A stretch of DNA of 64,000 bases from Deinococcus murrayi DSM 11303 (GCF_000482805.1 NZ_KI519502.1:1-64000); one strand, 5' to 3'; positions 12,275 to 23,233 are shown, numbered from the stretch's first letter. Program-made: numbers and translations. The notes: generated by a model from the sequence alone, not told the origin.

Positions 12275-12841
12275 CTACCCCTCCAGCACGCCCCGGTAGA
12301 TTTCCTCCAGCCGCAGCGTGCGCCCCAGGCAGGGCACGCTGGCCTCGCCCCCCCCCCGGTGCTCGCGCATCTGCCAGCCGCCCGGCGTGCGCTGGTATTC
12401 CACCACGTAGCGCTCTTCCTGGGACACAATCAGGTAAGTCTGGAGGCTGGGAATGTCGGTGTAGGCGGCGTACTTGTGGCGGCGGTCGTTGTGGGCGGTG
12501 CTGCCGGAGAGGACTTCGGCGAGGAAACAGGGCGCTACTTCGTAGTAGCGGTCAGGGACATCCCCGCCGCAGACCAGCATGACATCCGGGTAGAAGTAGC
12601 TCGCGTCGCCCGGAACGTACAGCTTCATGTCCGACTGGTAGAGGCGGCAGCCCAAGCGGTCGGCGTCAGGCAGCAGCGCCGCCGCAATCCGGAGACTGAT
12701 GCGCACATGTTCCCCGCTCGCCCCCGCCTGGGCGTGCAGCGGGTATACGAAGCCGCCCACATACTCGCGCTTGAGGGGACTCTCGCGCTCGGTGCGGAGG
12801 TACTCAGCCTCGCTCATGGCCTTTGGGACGGCGTCCGTCAT
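12275..12841 (-). CDS. Uma2-family (DUF820) putative nuclease
   Basis: A 188-residue protein of the Uma2 group, which has a PD-(D/E)XK-like restriction-endonuclease fold. The family pattern is present: [12 protein letters not shown] (E of the first helix), [10 protein letters not shown] (catalytic D), [24 protein letters not shown] (ExxS...K/Y), and [19 protein letters not shown]. Uma2 genes are abundant in Deinococcus and cyanobacteria and their role is unknown. A C10 run (12348-12357) sits inside the gene near the 3' end, the longest homopolymer noticed here. The ATG overlaps the stop of the preceding small gene's second frame and also has its own TAAAAT box. Confidence 0.85.
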   Translation of the reverse strand: MTDAVPKAMSEAEYLRTERESPLKREYVGGFVYPLHAQAGASGEHVRISLRIAAALLPDADRLGCRLYQSDMKLYVPGDASYFYPDVMLVCGGDVPDRYYEVAPCFLAEVLSGSTAHNDRRHKYAAYTDIPSLQTYLIVSQEERYVVEYQRTPGGWQMREHRGGGEASVPCLGRTLRLEEIYRGVLEG

Positions 12842-13034
12842 GGGGTCATTTTACGTTGGTCCGGGTTGAGAAGCGCTGCCATCCCCGCGCCCACCAGCGC
12901 CAGCCACGGCCCCAGTTCGGTTGGCGACTCCAGCGCAGGCGGCGGGCGGCGCGGCGGGTGTTGGCGGCCCAGGTGGGGTCGGGGGAGGCGTCGGCTTCGT
13001 AGTGCATGGCCTGGTGCCAGGCGTAGAGGGTCAT
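12838..13034 (-). pseudogene. Small membrane-protein paralogue, apparently frameshifted
   Basis: The first 34 or so codons (MTLYAWHQAMHYEAD... TWAANTRRAARRL) match the start of the protein encoded just upstream (MRPDEWQKAMEHEA... GWARETRRAAWLL), so this is a tandem duplicate. In that frame the rest is Trp/Arg-rich and unlike a protein, ending at 12846. In the other frame the same DNA gives ELGPWLALVGAGMAALLNPDQ, a membrane-like helix, with a stop that overlaps the Uma2 ATG as ATGA. A one-base error or real frameshift near 12930 would restore a protein of about 64 residues. Confidence 0.6.
12842..12853 (-). promoter_or_regulatory. Leaderless -10 box of the Uma2 gene
   Basis: TAAAAT (12848-12853, minus) plus 6 nt precedes the ATG at 12841. 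Confidence 0.55.
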
Positions 13035-13522
13035 GTGGCCTGACGCTTGCGGCGCGGGGGCCGGAGGTCGGACAGCCTGTGGGCGAGTCCAGCCCCATTC
13101 CAAGCGATGACCATCAGCACGGCTATTCGGAAGCTGTCGTCGGAGAAGCCTGGTGTCATCGGCGCCTGGGTCGGCCAGAGGGCTTGCAGCGTCAGCACGG
13201 TCATCCACGCGGCGGGCAGGAAGGCGGCTGTGCCCAGCGCCACTGCCCAGTCGCGAACACCGCACCGGCCCAGCACCAGCGACAGCGCTCCGACTGCCAG
13301 CATGGTCGCCGTCCACAGGTGGGGCCAGGCCTGCGCCTGCGGCCAGAGCAGGAGTCCGGTGACCTGACCGCAGCCCAGTGCCGCAAAGACAGCCGCGCTC
13401 ACGCCCACGGCACGCGGCCATCCCAGGAGCCAGGCCGCCCGCCTCGTCTCCCGCGCCCACCCCTGATCCTCCACACTCGCCGCCTCGTGCTCCATGGCCT
13501 TTTGCCACTCGTCCGGTCTCAT
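13031..13522 (-). CDS. Membrane protein of a PadR operon
   Basis: A 163-residue protein with a soluble N-terminal head of about 30 residues (WQKAMEHEAASVEDQGWARETRRAAW, a form common in proteins encoded next to PadR regulators) and four predicted membrane helices (about 36-54, 68-86, 92-115, 130-148). It ends in a basic tail (RPPRRKRQ). No known function. Its ATG overlaps the PadR stop and its stop overlaps the next ATG, both as ATGA, so the three genes are translated together. Confidence 0.75.
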   Translation of the reverse strand: MRPDEWQKAMEHEAASVEDQGWARETRRAAWLLGWPRAVGVSAAVFAALGCGQVTGLLLWPQAQAWPHLWTATMLAVGALSLVLGRCGVRDWAVALGTAAFLPAAWMTVLTLQALWPTQAPMTPGFSDDSFRIAVLMVIAWNGAGLAHRLSDLRPPRRKRQAT

Positions 13523-13821
13523 GCCAGCCCCTCCTTCAGCGGCCCCGCCGCCCGCCTCTCCCCGTTCTCCCGCGCCAGCCGCAGCCCCTCTGCCGTCAGC
13601 GTATAGATATGGCGCGGCGGTTTGCCGGGGTGCGGCGAGGTTGCCCAGTCCGCCGCCAGATACCCCTGCGCGTGCAGCCGCTGGAGGATGGGGTAGAGGG
13701 TGCCACTCTTCAAGCCCGTCGCCCGGCTGAGGTCGTAGCCGTAGCTGGGCGCGGGGTGCGCCGTCAGCAGCGTCTGGAGAACGGCGCGGGTGTGCGGACT
13801 GACGTTCGGGGATCGGGGCAT
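13519..13821 (-). CDS. PadR-family transcriptional regulator
   Basis: A 100-residue short PadR repressor: winged helix with SYGYDLSRATGLKSGTLYPILQRLHAQGYLAADW and the wing (PGKPPRHIYTLTAEGLRLARE). It lacks the long C-terminal coiled coil of larger PadR proteins. It starts the operon with the two small membrane proteins, the arrangement in which PadR controls membrane or stress genes. The promoter lies in the 55 bp before the HAD gene end. Confidence 0.88.
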   Translation of the reverse strand: MPRSPNVSPHTRAVLQTLLTAHPAPSYGYDLSRATGLKSGTLYPILQRLHAQGYLAADWATSPHPGKPPRHIYTLTAEGLRLARENGERRAAGPLKEGLA

Positions 13822-13832
13822 AGCCTATCTTC

Positions 13833-13856
13833 GACTTATGTAGAGTTTGAAGTCAA
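13833..13856 (-). promoter_or_regulatory. Possible PadR operator and -35 element
   Basis: GACTT and AAGTC (13833-13837 and 13850-13854) form an inverted repeat with a 12-bp spacer. On the minus strand TTGACT (13851-13856) overlaps one arm. No well-placed -10 was found, so this is weak. Confidence 0.35.
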
Positions 13857-13876
13857 GGGAGACATCCCCCCTGTCC

Positions 13877-14563
13877 TTACGCCACGACCGTCAGCCCCAG
13901 CGCCGCCCGCAGCTCCCCGTGCCCCGCCAGCACGCGTGCGGCTCCGGTCTCCCGCAGCGCCGCCCCACTGTCGGGGTGGACATGCCCGCCCGCGAGAAGG
14001 CCCCACACGGTCGCCCCAACGCTCACCCCCGCCCGCACGCCCGTCACGCTGTCCTCCACGACGAGGCAGCGGGCGGGGGAGACCCTCAACCGCTCGGCGG
14101 CGTGGGCGTAGAGGTCGGGTAGCGGCTTGCCCCTTCCCCCTACATGGGCGGGGTCGTAGGCGTGCTCGCCCACCAGCAGCGCGAGGCCCGCCGCCTCCAG
14201 CTTGAGGTGCAGCCGCGAGCGCAGACTGTTGCTCGCCACTGCAAAGGGCAACCCGGCGTGCCGCAGCGCCCGCAGCGTGTCGGCAGCGCCCTCGATGGCG
14301 GGGGTCGCGTGAAAGGCCCCGGCCAACCGCGCGCCCAGTTCGGGGAGAAAGCCCTCTGGCCGCTCCCAGCCGTACTCGGCCCGCAGCCAGTCCAGGAGGG
14401 CCGCGTGGCTGCTCCCCACCGCCCGGCGCAGGAACCCGGCGCGGTCCAGCGTCAGCCCATGCTCGGCGAGCAACTCTACCCACACCCCGCTCGCCAGTTC
14501 CTCGCTGTCGACGAGCACCCCGTCGAGGTCGAAGAGGACCGCCTCAAAGGGCTGGAACGTCAC
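13877..14563 (-). CDS. HAD-superfamily phosphatase (phosphoglycolate/beta-PGM-like)
   Basis: A 228-residue HAD hydrolase, subfamily IA. Motif I is [11 protein letters not shown], motif II is VASNS, the motif III Lys is in GKPLPDLY, and motif IV is [14 protein letters not shown]. The four-helix cap lies between residues about 18 and 80. Sequence type suggests a sugar-phosphate phosphatase or phosphomutase; the substrate cannot be named. Translation starts at a GTG that overlaps the HIT stop as GTGA, so the two are a coupled pair. Confidence 0.88.
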   Translation of the reverse strand: MTFQPFEAVLFDLDGVLVDSEELASGVWVELLAEHGLTLDRAGFLRRAVGSSHAALLDWLRAEYGWERPEGFLPELGARLAGAFHATPAIEGAADTLRALRHAGLPFAVASNSLRSRLHLKLEAAGLALLVGEHAYDPAHVGGRGKPLPDLYAHAAERLRVSPARCLVVEDSVTGVRAGVSVGATVWGLLAGGHVHPDSGAALRETGAARVLAGHGELRAALGLTVVA

Positions 14564-14907
14564 GGCACGTCGCTTTCTGGTGCTCCGTCCCACCCGGCCA
14601 GGACATGAATGTGGGTATGAAAGACCATCTGCCCGGCCCCGGCCCCGCAGTTCACGGCGAGCCGGAAGTCAGCGGCGTGCTGCCGGGCCACCCGCACGGC
14701 GGTGAGCCACAGCTCGCCCATCTCGGCGGGGTCGGTGAGTTCGTCGAGGCGGGCCGTGACCCGTTTCGGAATCACCAGCAGGTGAATGGGGGCTTTGGGC
14801 GCGATGTCGCGGATGGCGATGAAGCGCTCGTCCTCGTACACGATGTCCGAAGGCAGCTCGCGGGCGATGATGCGCTCAAAGAGGGTGGGGGCCGGTGCAT
14901 TGTCCAT
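14560..14907 (-). CDS. HIT-domain protein, HinT-like
   Basis: A 115-residue histidine-triad protein with the length and motifs of Hin[42 protein letters not shown] at the start and the triad HTHIHVLAG near the end. HinT enzymes hydrolyse purine nucleoside phosphoramidates. It is led by a leaderless promoter and coupled to the HAD gene downstream. Confidence 0.93.
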   Translation of the reverse strand: MDNAPAPTLFERIIARELPSDIVYEDERFIAIRDIAPKAPIHLLVIPKRVTARLDELTDPAEMGELWLTAVRVARQHAADFRLAVNCGAGAGQMVFHTHIHVLAGWDGAPESDVP

Positions 14908-14919
14908 GCCTTTACTCTA
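14908..14919 (-). promoter_or_regulatory. Leaderless -10 box of the HIT gene
   Basis: TAGAGT (14914-14919, minus) plus 6 nt precedes the ATG at 14907. Confidence 0.6.
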
Positions 14920-14955
14920 GGCAGTTTGGGCGCGGGAGGCGGGCACACTCAGGGC

Positions 14956-15975
14956 ATGAGAGTGCCCAAGCGTCTGCTGTTGGCCGCCGGGGTGGGCCTG
15001 CTGAGCGCCCGCCGCCTGCTGAGTCCACCTTTTGACCTGCGGGGGCGCAGCGTGCTTATCAGCGGCGGGGCGCGGGGCCTCGGCCTGGCGCTGGCCCGCG
15101 AGTTCGCGGCGCGGGGGGCCAGGCTCACCCTGCTGGCCCGCACCGCCGCCGACCTCGACCGCGCCGCCGCCGACCTGCGGGGCCGGGGGGCCGCCGTGCA
15201 CACCGTGACGGGCGACGTGACCGCAGAGGCCGACGTGCGCCGCGCCGTCGAGGAGGCCAACCGCCACCACGGGCGCCTCGACGTGGTCGTCAACAACGCC
15301 GGAATCATCACCGTCGGGCCGCTGGAGAACATGGCCGAGAACGATTTCCGCGAGTCGCTGGAGGTCAATGCCCTCGCGCCGCTGCGGCTGACGCGGGCCG
15401 CGCTGCCCTTCTTGCGGGCGCGGGGAGGGCGGGTCCTTATCGTGGCGTCCGTGGGGGGCAAGGTGGCGGTGCCGCACCTCGCGCCCTACTCGGTAAGCAA
15501 GTTCGCCGTGACCGGGTTGGGGCAGGCGCTGCGGGCCGAACTCGCCCGCGAGGGGGTGGGCGTCACCACCGTCTGCCCCGGCCTGATGCGCACGGGCAGC
15601 CCCCGCCACGCCGGGGTGACCGGGCAGGCCGAAAAGGAATATGCCCTCTTTGCCACGGTCGACAACCTGCCCGTGCTCTCGCTGGACGCTGCCGAAGCCG
15701 CCCGCCGCATCGTGGACGCCCTGGTCCGCGGCGACGCGGAGACGATGGTGGGCGGTCCCGCGCTGCTGCTGCGCTACGCCCAGGCCCTCGCCCCGCAGCT
15801 CACCGCCGACCTGCTCGCGCTGGGGGGGCGTCTGCTCCCCGCTCCAGTGCCGGGTGCCCGCACTGTACCTGGCTCTCAGGCGGAAACGGCCCTCACTGCC
15901 CGCAACCCCCTCAAGCAGCGGGCCGAGGCCGACCTGAACGAAGGCGGCCCAACGCTCAGGCCGGAGACGACTTAG
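14956..15975 (+). CDS. Short-chain dehydrogenase/reductase with N-terminal hydrophobic segment
   Basis: A 339-residue classical SDR. After a possible membrane anchor ([18 protein letters not shown]) come the cofactor motif [30 protein letters not shown], the catalytic Ser in VASVGG, and YSVSK. A basic residue after the second strand (LLARTAADL) suits NADP(H). The C-terminal 80 residues extend beyond the core. Substrate unknown. A CACACT hexamer stands 6 nt before the ATG, so it may also be leaderless; it diverges from the HIT gene. Confidence 0.85.
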   Translation: MRVPKRLLLAAGVGLLSARRLLSPPFDLRGRSVLISGGARGLGLALAREFAARGARLTLLARTAADLDRAAADLRGRGAAVHTVTGDVTAEADVRRAVEEANRHHGRLDVVVNNAGIITVGPLENMAENDFRESLEVNALAPLRLTRAALPFLRARGGRVLIVASVGGKVAVPHLAPYSVSKFAVTGLGQALRAELAREGVGVTTVCPGLMRTGSPRHAGVTGQAEKEYALFATVDNLPVLSLDAAEAARRIVDALVRGDAETMVGGPALLLRYAQALAPQLTADLLALGGRLLPAPVPGARTVPGSQAETALTARNPLKQRAEADLNEGGPTLRPETT

Positions 15976-16003
15976 ATAGAAAAAGTGGCGTAATCCCCCG
16001 CTC

Positions 16004-16315
16004 CTACAGCCCAACCACCCCGCGCTGTCCCGGCGGCACCAGGTCCACGTACTCGCGGTGCTCGCGGATAAACGAGGCCACGAAGGGGCACATCGGCACG
16101 ACCCCCCGGCCCTGGGCGCGGACGTCGTCGAGGGCGCCGCGCACCAGCCGCGAGCCGAACCCCTTGCCCTCGTGGGCGGGGTCGATTTCGGTGTGGCTGA
16201 ACATCAGCGCTTCCCCCGCCGGGCGGTACTCGGCAAAGCCCAGCACCTCATCCCCCGAACGCAGCTCGTAGCGGCGCTCGGCCTCGTTGTGGACCACCTG
16301 CGGTTCGCTCGTCAT
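16004..16315 (-). CDS. Small GNAT-like acetyltransferase (YjdJ type)
   Basis: A 103-residue protein of the short GNAT family (N-acetyltransferase-like, PF14542). It begins VVHNEAERRYELRSGDEVLGFAEYR and has the acetyl-CoA loop region HEGKGFGSRLVRGALDDVRAQG and the family ending VPMCPFVASFIREHREYVDLV. These proteins consist of little more than the CoA-binding core; acceptor unknown. It follows the DinB gene by 3 bp but has its own TACCCT box overlapping the DinB stop. Confidence 0.88.
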   Translation of the reverse strand: MTSEPQVVHNEAERRYELRSGDEVLGFAEYRPAGEALMFSHTEIDPAHEGKGFGSRLVRGALDDVRAQGRGVVPMCPFVASFIREHREYVDLVPPGQRGVVGL

Positions 16316-16326
16316 GGCTCAGGGTA
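16316..16326 (-). promoter_or_regulatory. -10 box of the GNAT gene
   Basis: TACCCT (16321-16326, minus) plus 5 nt precedes the ATG at 16315; it overlaps the stop of the DinB gene. Confidence 0.5.
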
Positions 16327-16750
16327 CAGCCCCGCCGTTCTCGCTGTGCGGGGGGGCACCCAGCACCCGCCGCAGCAGCGCGACCTGACCCCAGTGATAG
16401 GCGCTGTGGGCGGCGAGGTCGGTCAGGATGTCCCGCGCCCGCTCCGAAGGCGCGTCGGCCAGGGCGCGGGCCTCGGTCAGCCCCAGCCGCAGCTGGGCGA
16501 GGAGGGTGACAAAAGCCGACTCGTCCGAGACCTCCGGCCACACGTCGAGGGCTTCGGGCCACGCTGCCGCCCGCCCCGCCGCGAGGTCAAGGCTGGCCCG
16601 CGCCGTCACCGCGAGGTGCGCGAGCACTCCAGCCAGGGTGTAGGGCACGCCGGGGAGAGTCCGGGAGGCTTGTGCCCAGCTCAGGTCCGCGAGCAACTGT
16701 TCGGGGTCGGGAAAGCTGGTGCCGCCAAAAGCACCCTGCAAGAGGTTCAT
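16319..16750 (-). CDS. DinB-family protein
   Basis: A 143-residue four-helix-bundle protein. The metal-binding His residues expected of the DinB/YfiT fold are in VLAHLAVTARA and in the C-terminal helix HSAYHWGQVALLRRVLG. Deinococcus has many DinB paralogues; some act as bacillithiol or other thiol transferases, others are uncharacterised. Function here cannot be narrowed down. Confidence 0.85.
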   Translation of the reverse strand: MNLLQGAFGGTSFPDPEQLLADLSWAQASRTLPGVPYTLAGVLAHLAVTARASLDLAAGRAAAWPEALDVWPEVSDESAFVTLLAQLRLGLTEARALADAPSERARDILTDLAAHSAYHWGQVALLRRVLGAPPHSENGGAVP

Positions 16751-16762
16751 GCGCCCAGGGTA
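16751..16762 (-). promoter_or_regulatory. Leaderless -10 box of the DinB gene
   Basis: TACCCT (16757-16762, minus) plus 6 nt precedes the ATG at 16750. Confidence 0.6.
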
Positions 16763-16902
16763 CGGCAGGGCCAGCGCGGGCTTCAGCGGGCACGACCGTC
16801 AAGGCGAGGTCAAGGCTGCCTTTCGCCCGTGTGAAGCGCCCCTCAGCGTGGGGAAGAGGGCCAACGCGCAGACTGAGGCGCGAGAGAACAGAGGAGTGCA
16901 CC

Positions 16903-17373
16903 ATGAGTACGGCAGACCCCCTCCAGCCCCCGGCAAGCGCCACCCCCATCGAAATCCTGCTCGTCGAGGACAGTGAACCTGACATCATCCTGACCCAGGA
17001 AGCGTTTGCGGCGGCGGGGGTTTCCAACCGCCTGCATGTGGCCCGCGACGGGGTCGAGGCCCTCGACTTTCTGCGCCGCGCTCCGGGTTACGAGGAGGCC
17101 CCGCGCCCCGATGTCATCCTGCTCGACATCAACATGCCGCGCAAGAACGGGCTGGAGGTGCTCGAGGACCTCAAGCGTGACCCTTCCCTCATGACCATCC
17201 CGGTGATTGTCCTCACGACCAGCCAGGCCGACGAGGACATCCTGCGTTCTTACCAGGCGCACGCGGCGAGCTACGTGGTTAAGCCCATCGACTTCGCCCA
17301 TTTTTACCTGGCGATTCAGGCGCTGGGGCGTTACATGCTCAGCATTGTGCGGGTGCCGCCCCATCCGGCGTGA
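16903..17373 (+). CDS. Single-domain response regulator (Rcp1-like)
   Basis: A 156-residue receiver domain with no output domain: acidic pocket LLVEDSEPDI, phospho-acceptor Asp in VILLDINMPRKNGLEVL, Thr in VLTTSQAD and Lys in YVVKPIDF. The loop after the acceptor (KNGLEVLEDLKRD) and the VARDGVEALDFL region are those of Rcp1, the partner of cyanobacterial and Deinococcus phytochrome-type kinases. No kinase is encoded nearby. GAGGAG lies upstream of the ATG, so this gene has a leader. Confidence 0.9.
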   Translation: MSTADPLQPPASATPIEILLVEDSEPDIILTQEAFAAAGVSNRLHVARDGVEALDFLRRAPGYEEAPRPDVILLDINMPRKNGLEVLEDLKRDPSLMTIPVIVLTTSQADEDILRSYQAHAASYVVKPIDFAHFYLAIQALGRYMLSIVRVPPHPA

Positions 17374-17376
17374 GGG

Positions 17377-18285
17377 TCAGGGGAGGAATCCGGTAAACCC
17401 CAGCCCGGTGCCCTCCGGCCAGCCCAGAGCGAGATTGAGGCTCTGGAGGGCCTGGCCCGCCCCCCCGCGTCCCCTGGGGTCGAGCGCCGCCGTGAGGAGC
17501 ACCCGCCCGGAGTCGAGGTCAAGGGTGGCCCCCAGTTCGAGGAAGGGGGTGCCCCGCAGCCGGGCGGGGTCGGGGGGGTCGCCCGGCAACAGCCGCACGA
17601 ACGCCTCGCCGGCATAGGCCTCGCGGAAGGCGCTCCAGACGTCGCGGTCGCTGTAGCCGTCGGGTACCCAGGCTTCGGCGAGCAGCAGCAGCCCGTTCAA
17701 ACCCGGCAGCCCCGCCGCCGTGAACTCCAGTGGGAAGCGGCCCGGCAGGGCGCGGGCGATTTCAGTGGCTTGGTCATGGCCCACCCCAAAGGCGGGCGCG
17801 GACGCTCCCCGCAGTTCGGTCAGGCGCAGGCCACGCGGCAGCAGCACCCCCCGCTCCAGCAGCGGCGCGAGCGTCAGCACGGCGGCGGTCGCGAGGTCGC
17901 CGGGGGCGGCCACCTGCGTGGCCCCGCGCAGCGCTGAGCGCGTCCGCTCTGGGAGGCCGTACACCCAGCCCGAACCGGGGGTCAGGGCCTCGGTCACCCG
18001 GCGGCGGGTGAGGTCCAGCGTGAGGCGGGTGCCCTCCTGCGGGCCATCCTCCACCGTGTCCGCCAGCACGAGCACGTCGGCCCCTCCCAGCTCGGCGGCG
18101 GCGCAAAAGCTCAGGCGGGTGACCCCGCGCAGGGTGGGGTACCGCTCCGCGACGGGCTGCCTGGCCTGGGCGCGGGCGCTCACCCCGGTCACCTCCAGCC
18201 GGGGATGTCCCAGCGCCAGCCGCAGGAACTCGGCCCCCTGGGGGGTGTCGCCCCCCAGCAGGGCGACCGAGACCTTCTCGCTCAT
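17377..18285 (-). CDS. LysY/ArgC-like reductase homologue lacking the catalytic Cys
   Basis: A 302-residue homologue of the semialdehyde-phosphate reductases of arginine (ArgC) and LysW-dependent lysine (LysY) synthesis. It aligns at both ends: EFLRLALGHPRLEVTGV near the start, and DVWSAFREAYAGEAFVRLL and GGAGQALQSLNLALGWPEGTGL near the end. Where LysY/ArgC have the nucleophile in a G-C-[NY]-x-T loop, this protein has APGDLATAAVL, with Asp in place of Cys. The His-rich active-site stretch is also shortened (GVGHDQATEIARALPG). It is thus unlikely to be a phosphate reductase. It follows purB by 10 bp with a purine-rich SD. Confidence 0.8.
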   Translation of the reverse strand: MSEKVSVALLGGDTPQGAEFLRLALGHPRLEVTGVSARAQARQPVAERYPTLRGVTRLSFCAAAELGGADVLVLADTVEDGPQEGTRLTLDLTRRRVTEALTPGSGWVYGLPERTRSALRGATQVAAPGDLATAAVLTLAPLLERGVLLPRGLRLTELRGASAPAFGVGHDQATEIARALPGRFPLEFTAAGLPGLNGLLLLAEAWVPDGYSDRDVWSAFREAYAGEAFVRLLPGDPPDPARLRGTPFLELGATLDLDSGRVLLTAALDPRGRGGAGQALQSLNLALGWPEGTGLGFTGFLP

Positions 18286-18295
18286 CCGCTCCCCC

Positions 18296-19603
<1,308 letters not shown>

Positions 19604-19616
19604 GCCCGGCAGCGTA
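19604..19616 (-). promoter_or_regulatory. Leaderless -10 box of purB
   Basis: TACGCT (19611-19616, minus) plus 7 nt precedes GTG 19603. Confidence 0.6.
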
Positions 19617-19684
19617 CCCCAGCCGGGGCGCGGCCCGTGAGCCGGAGCACCATCCCCCCCGGTGCGGTCTGCTTTCTCTGGGCC

Positions 19685-20107
19685 ATGAGCCATCTCCTCA
19701 CTTGCGCCGCGTGCGGGGCCAAGAACCGCGTTGCTGCTCCTCCCGCCGGGCAGGTGCCCGTCTGCGCCCGCTGCGGGTCGGCCCTGCCCTGGCTGCACGA
19801 CGGCACCGACGCCACCTTTCAGGAGGACATCCAGGCCCCGGTGCCCGTCCTCGTGGACTTCTGGGCACCGTGGTGCGGCCCCTGCCGGGTGATGGGGCCA
19901 GTGCTGGAGGAGGTCGCCCGCGAACGCGCCGGGAAGGTGCGCGTCGTCAAGGTCAACGTCGACGAAAACCCGCAGTCGGCGGCTCGCTATGGGGTTCGCA
20001 GCATCCCCACCCTGCTGCTGATGCGGGGCGGCGAGGTGGCCGACACGGTGGTCGGGGCGGTGCCCAAGGCGGCGCTGCTGGAGCGGCTCGCCGCACTTGC
20101 GGGCTAG
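19685..20107 (+). CDS. Thioredoxin with N-terminal zinc ribbon (TrxC/Trx2 type)
   Basis: A 140-residue protein. Residues 1-40 form a zinc ribbon with two CxxC pairs (CAACG and CARCG). Residues 41-140 are a thioredoxin domain with [20 protein letters not shown] and the cis-Pro loop RSIPTLLLM. This is the layout of E. coli Trx2, which is linked to oxidative stress and releases zinc on oxidation. It is a cytosolic disulfide reductase. Confidence 0.93.
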   Translation: MSHLLTCAACGAKNRVAAPPAGQVPVCARCGSALPWLHDGTDATFQEDIQAPVPVLVDFWAPWCGPCRVMGPVLEEVARERAGKVRVVKVNVDENPQSAARYGVRSIPTLLLMRGGEVADTVVGAVPKAALLERLAALAG

Positions 20108-20125
20108 GCCCGGCCTCCCGCGCCT

Positions 20126-20136
20126 TATCCTGAGCC
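20126..20136 (+). promoter_or_regulatory. -10 box of the TPR-protein gene
   Basis: TATCCT (20126-20131) plus 5 nt precedes the ATG at 20137. Confidence 0.5.
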
Positions 20137-20751
20137 ATGTTGCCAGAGGTCTGGGCCGCTGTAGGGCGCGAGGACTGGGAGGGAGCGCGGGAGCGCCTGG
20201 AGGCTGACCCCGACCTCCTCGCCTCCCGCGAGGGGCAGATGGCGCTGGGGTACGTGCTGGCCTACACGGGCGACCCCGCCGGAGCGCGTGAGGTCTACGG
20301 GCGGCTGCGGCAGGCCCACGCGGGCGACCCCTGGGAGCACATCGCCGTGCACCAGCTCGGCATGGTGGAGCGGCTGGCGGGCGAGCACCGGGCGGCACTC
20401 CGGCTATTTGCGGAGGAACGGGCGCTGATCGGGGCCTTGCCGGAAACCGAGCAGCCCTGGAAACGCGCCGTGAACGGGTACGAACTTACCGTGTGCCACC
20501 TCGCGCTGGGGGAGGTCGGGCAGGCCTGCGCCGCGCTGGAAGAAGCCCTGGCGGACGCCCATGCCGCCGACGATCCGATGACATTGGGCTGCCTGCACCG
20601 GGCGCGAGGGGACCTCGCCGCGCATGAGGGGGACCAGGCCGGGGCGCGGGCCGCCTATCAGGAGTCCGCCGCCCTCTTCCGCGAAGCCGGGGACGAGCGG
20701 GCCGCCGCCGACGCGCAAAGCCGGGCCGACGAATGGAAGGGCGGGGCATGA
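20137..20751 (+). CDS. TPR-repeat protein
   Basis: A 204-residue protein built almost wholly of paired helices with TPR spacing: MALGYVLAYTGDPAGAREVYGRLRQ, QLGMVERLAGEHRAALRLFAEE, CHLALGEVGQACAALEEALADA, and CLHRARGDLAAHEGDQAGARAAYQES. Four to five repeats can be counted. No signal peptide or enzyme domain, so it is a cytosolic scaffold of unknown partner. Its TGA overlaps the ATG of the next small gene. Confidence 0.85.
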   Translation: MLPEVWAAVGREDWEGARERLEADPDLLASREGQMALGYVLAYTGDPAGAREVYGRLRQAHAGDPWEHIAVHQLGMVERLAGEHRAALRLFAEERALIGALPETEQPWKRAVNGYELTVCHLALGEVGQACAALEEALADAHAADDPMTLGCLHRARGDLAAHEGDQAGARAAYQESAALFREAGDERAAADAQSRADEWKGGA

Positions 20752-20917
20752 CGGCCCTCCTCATCACGTTGCTGGTCACCCTCAACCTGGGGGGCGGGAT
20801 GGCGCTGGTGTGGCAACTGGGGCGCGGCGAGTGGACGGCGGCCCTGGGGTCCTTGCTCTTCGTGGTCGCCTTTAACCTGCTGGGCGTCTGGCTGCTGCGG
20901 GCGGCGCGGGAGGGGGA

Positions 20918-20921
<4 letters not shown>
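20748..20921 (+). CDS. Small two-helix membrane protein
   Basis: A 57-residue protein with two predicted membrane helices ([19 protein letters not shown] and [19 protein letters not shown]). The ATG overlaps the TPR stop as ATGA, which decides against the in-frame upstream ATG. It overlaps the 3' end of nadE tail-to-tail by 4 bp. Function unknown; a membrane anchor for the TPR protein is a possible reading of the coupling. Confidence 0.7.
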
Positions 20922-21760
<839 letters not shown>

Positions 21761-21772
21761 GCCCCCAGGCTA
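21761..21772 (-). promoter_or_regulatory. Leaderless -10 box of nadE
   Basis: TAGCCT (21767-21772, minus) plus 6 nt precedes the ATG at 21760. Confidence 0.6.
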
Positions 21773-21837
21773 GCGCCCGCGCAACCGCGTGGGGAACAGA
21801 GGTCCCGCTCCCCGCCCACTTTGTGCCCCCTGTCACG

Positions 21838-21851
21838 TACACTCGGCGGCG
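21838..21851 (+). promoter_or_regulatory. -10 box of the niacin salvage operon
   Basis: TACACT (21838-21843) stands 8 nt before the ATG at 21852. Confidence 0.55.
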
Positions 21852-23233
21852 ATGACCGCTGCTCCCCCCCTGCCGACTGCTGGAGCCTCCGCCCTCTCGC
21901 TTGACGCGGCGGTCGACCGCCTGGGCCTGGGTCCCTTTCAGTGGCGGCTGCTCGCCATCTGCGGGCTGACCTGGGCCGCCGACGCGATGGAGGTCCTCCT
22001 GATGGGCTTCGCGTTGCCGGGCGTCTCGGCGGCCTTTGGGCTGGAGCGCGGTTCGCCCCAGGCGACGGGACTGCTCACGGCCACTTTCGCGGGGATGTTC
22101 GTGGGGGCGCTCTTCTGGGGCTGGCTGGCCGACCGCATCGGGCGGCGGGCGGTCTTTTTGACGACCGTGGCGCTGGGGGTGGTCTTTGGCCTCGCGGGGG
22201 CTTTTGCGCCGTCGGTGGGGTGGCTGGCCCTGGCCCGCTTCCTGACCGGGTTTGCCATCGGGGGCACCCTCCCGGTGGACTACGCGATGATGGCCGAGTT
22301 CGTGCCGGCGCGCTGGCGGGGGCGCTTTTTGGTGTACCTGGAGAGCTTCTGGGCGGTGGGCACGGTGGCGGTCGCGGGGCTGGCGTGGTGGCTGAGCACC
22401 CTCTTTGACCCCGCCGAGGGCTGGCGCTGGCTGCTCGCGCTCGCCGCGCTGCCGGGGCTGGTGGGGCTGCTCGCCCGGCTGGGGGTGCCCGATTCGCCCC
22501 GCTCGTTGCTGGCGCGGGGGCAACACGCCGCGGCGCGGGCGGCCCTCGCGCGGGTGGCGCGGGCGAACGGCACCGCCCTGCCAGAGCTGCCCTTGCAAGC
22601 CCCGCCCCCCGCGCCCCGCGTCTCCCCGGCGGCCCTCCTCGCGGGGGCGCTGCGGCGGCGCACCGTGCTGCTGGCGCTGGTGTGGTTCGGCCTCAGCCTG
22701 GGCTACTACGGCATCTTCACCTGGCTGCCGTCCTACCTGCGGGCGGGGGGAATGGACCTCGGCGCGGTGTACCGCACCACCCTGCTGCTCGCGCTCGCGC
22801 AGGTGCCGGGTTACTTGCTCGCGGCGTACCTGGTCGAGCGGGTGGGGCGGCGCGGGACCCTGGCGGGATTCCTCGCGGTGTCGTCGGTGGCGGCCTTCCT
22901 CTTCCTGCTCGCGGGCACACCGGGGGCGGTCCTGGGCACGTCGGCCCTGCTCTCCTTCGCGCTGCTGGGGGCGTGGGGGGCGCTGTACGCCTACACGCCC
23001 GAACTCTTCCCGACCCCGCTGCGGACGACCGGGATGGGCTTCGTGAGCAGCATGGCTCGCCTGGCCTCGCTGCTCTCGCCGTCGCTGGGGGCGCTGCTGC
23101 TGACCGGGCAGCTCGCGGTCGCGCTGGGCCTCTTCGCGGCCTGCTTTGCCGGGGCTGCCCTCTTTGCCTGGCTGATTGGAATAGAGACGCGGGGCCAGCA
23201 GCTCCGGGACAGCGCCCTGCCGGAGGGGGGCGC

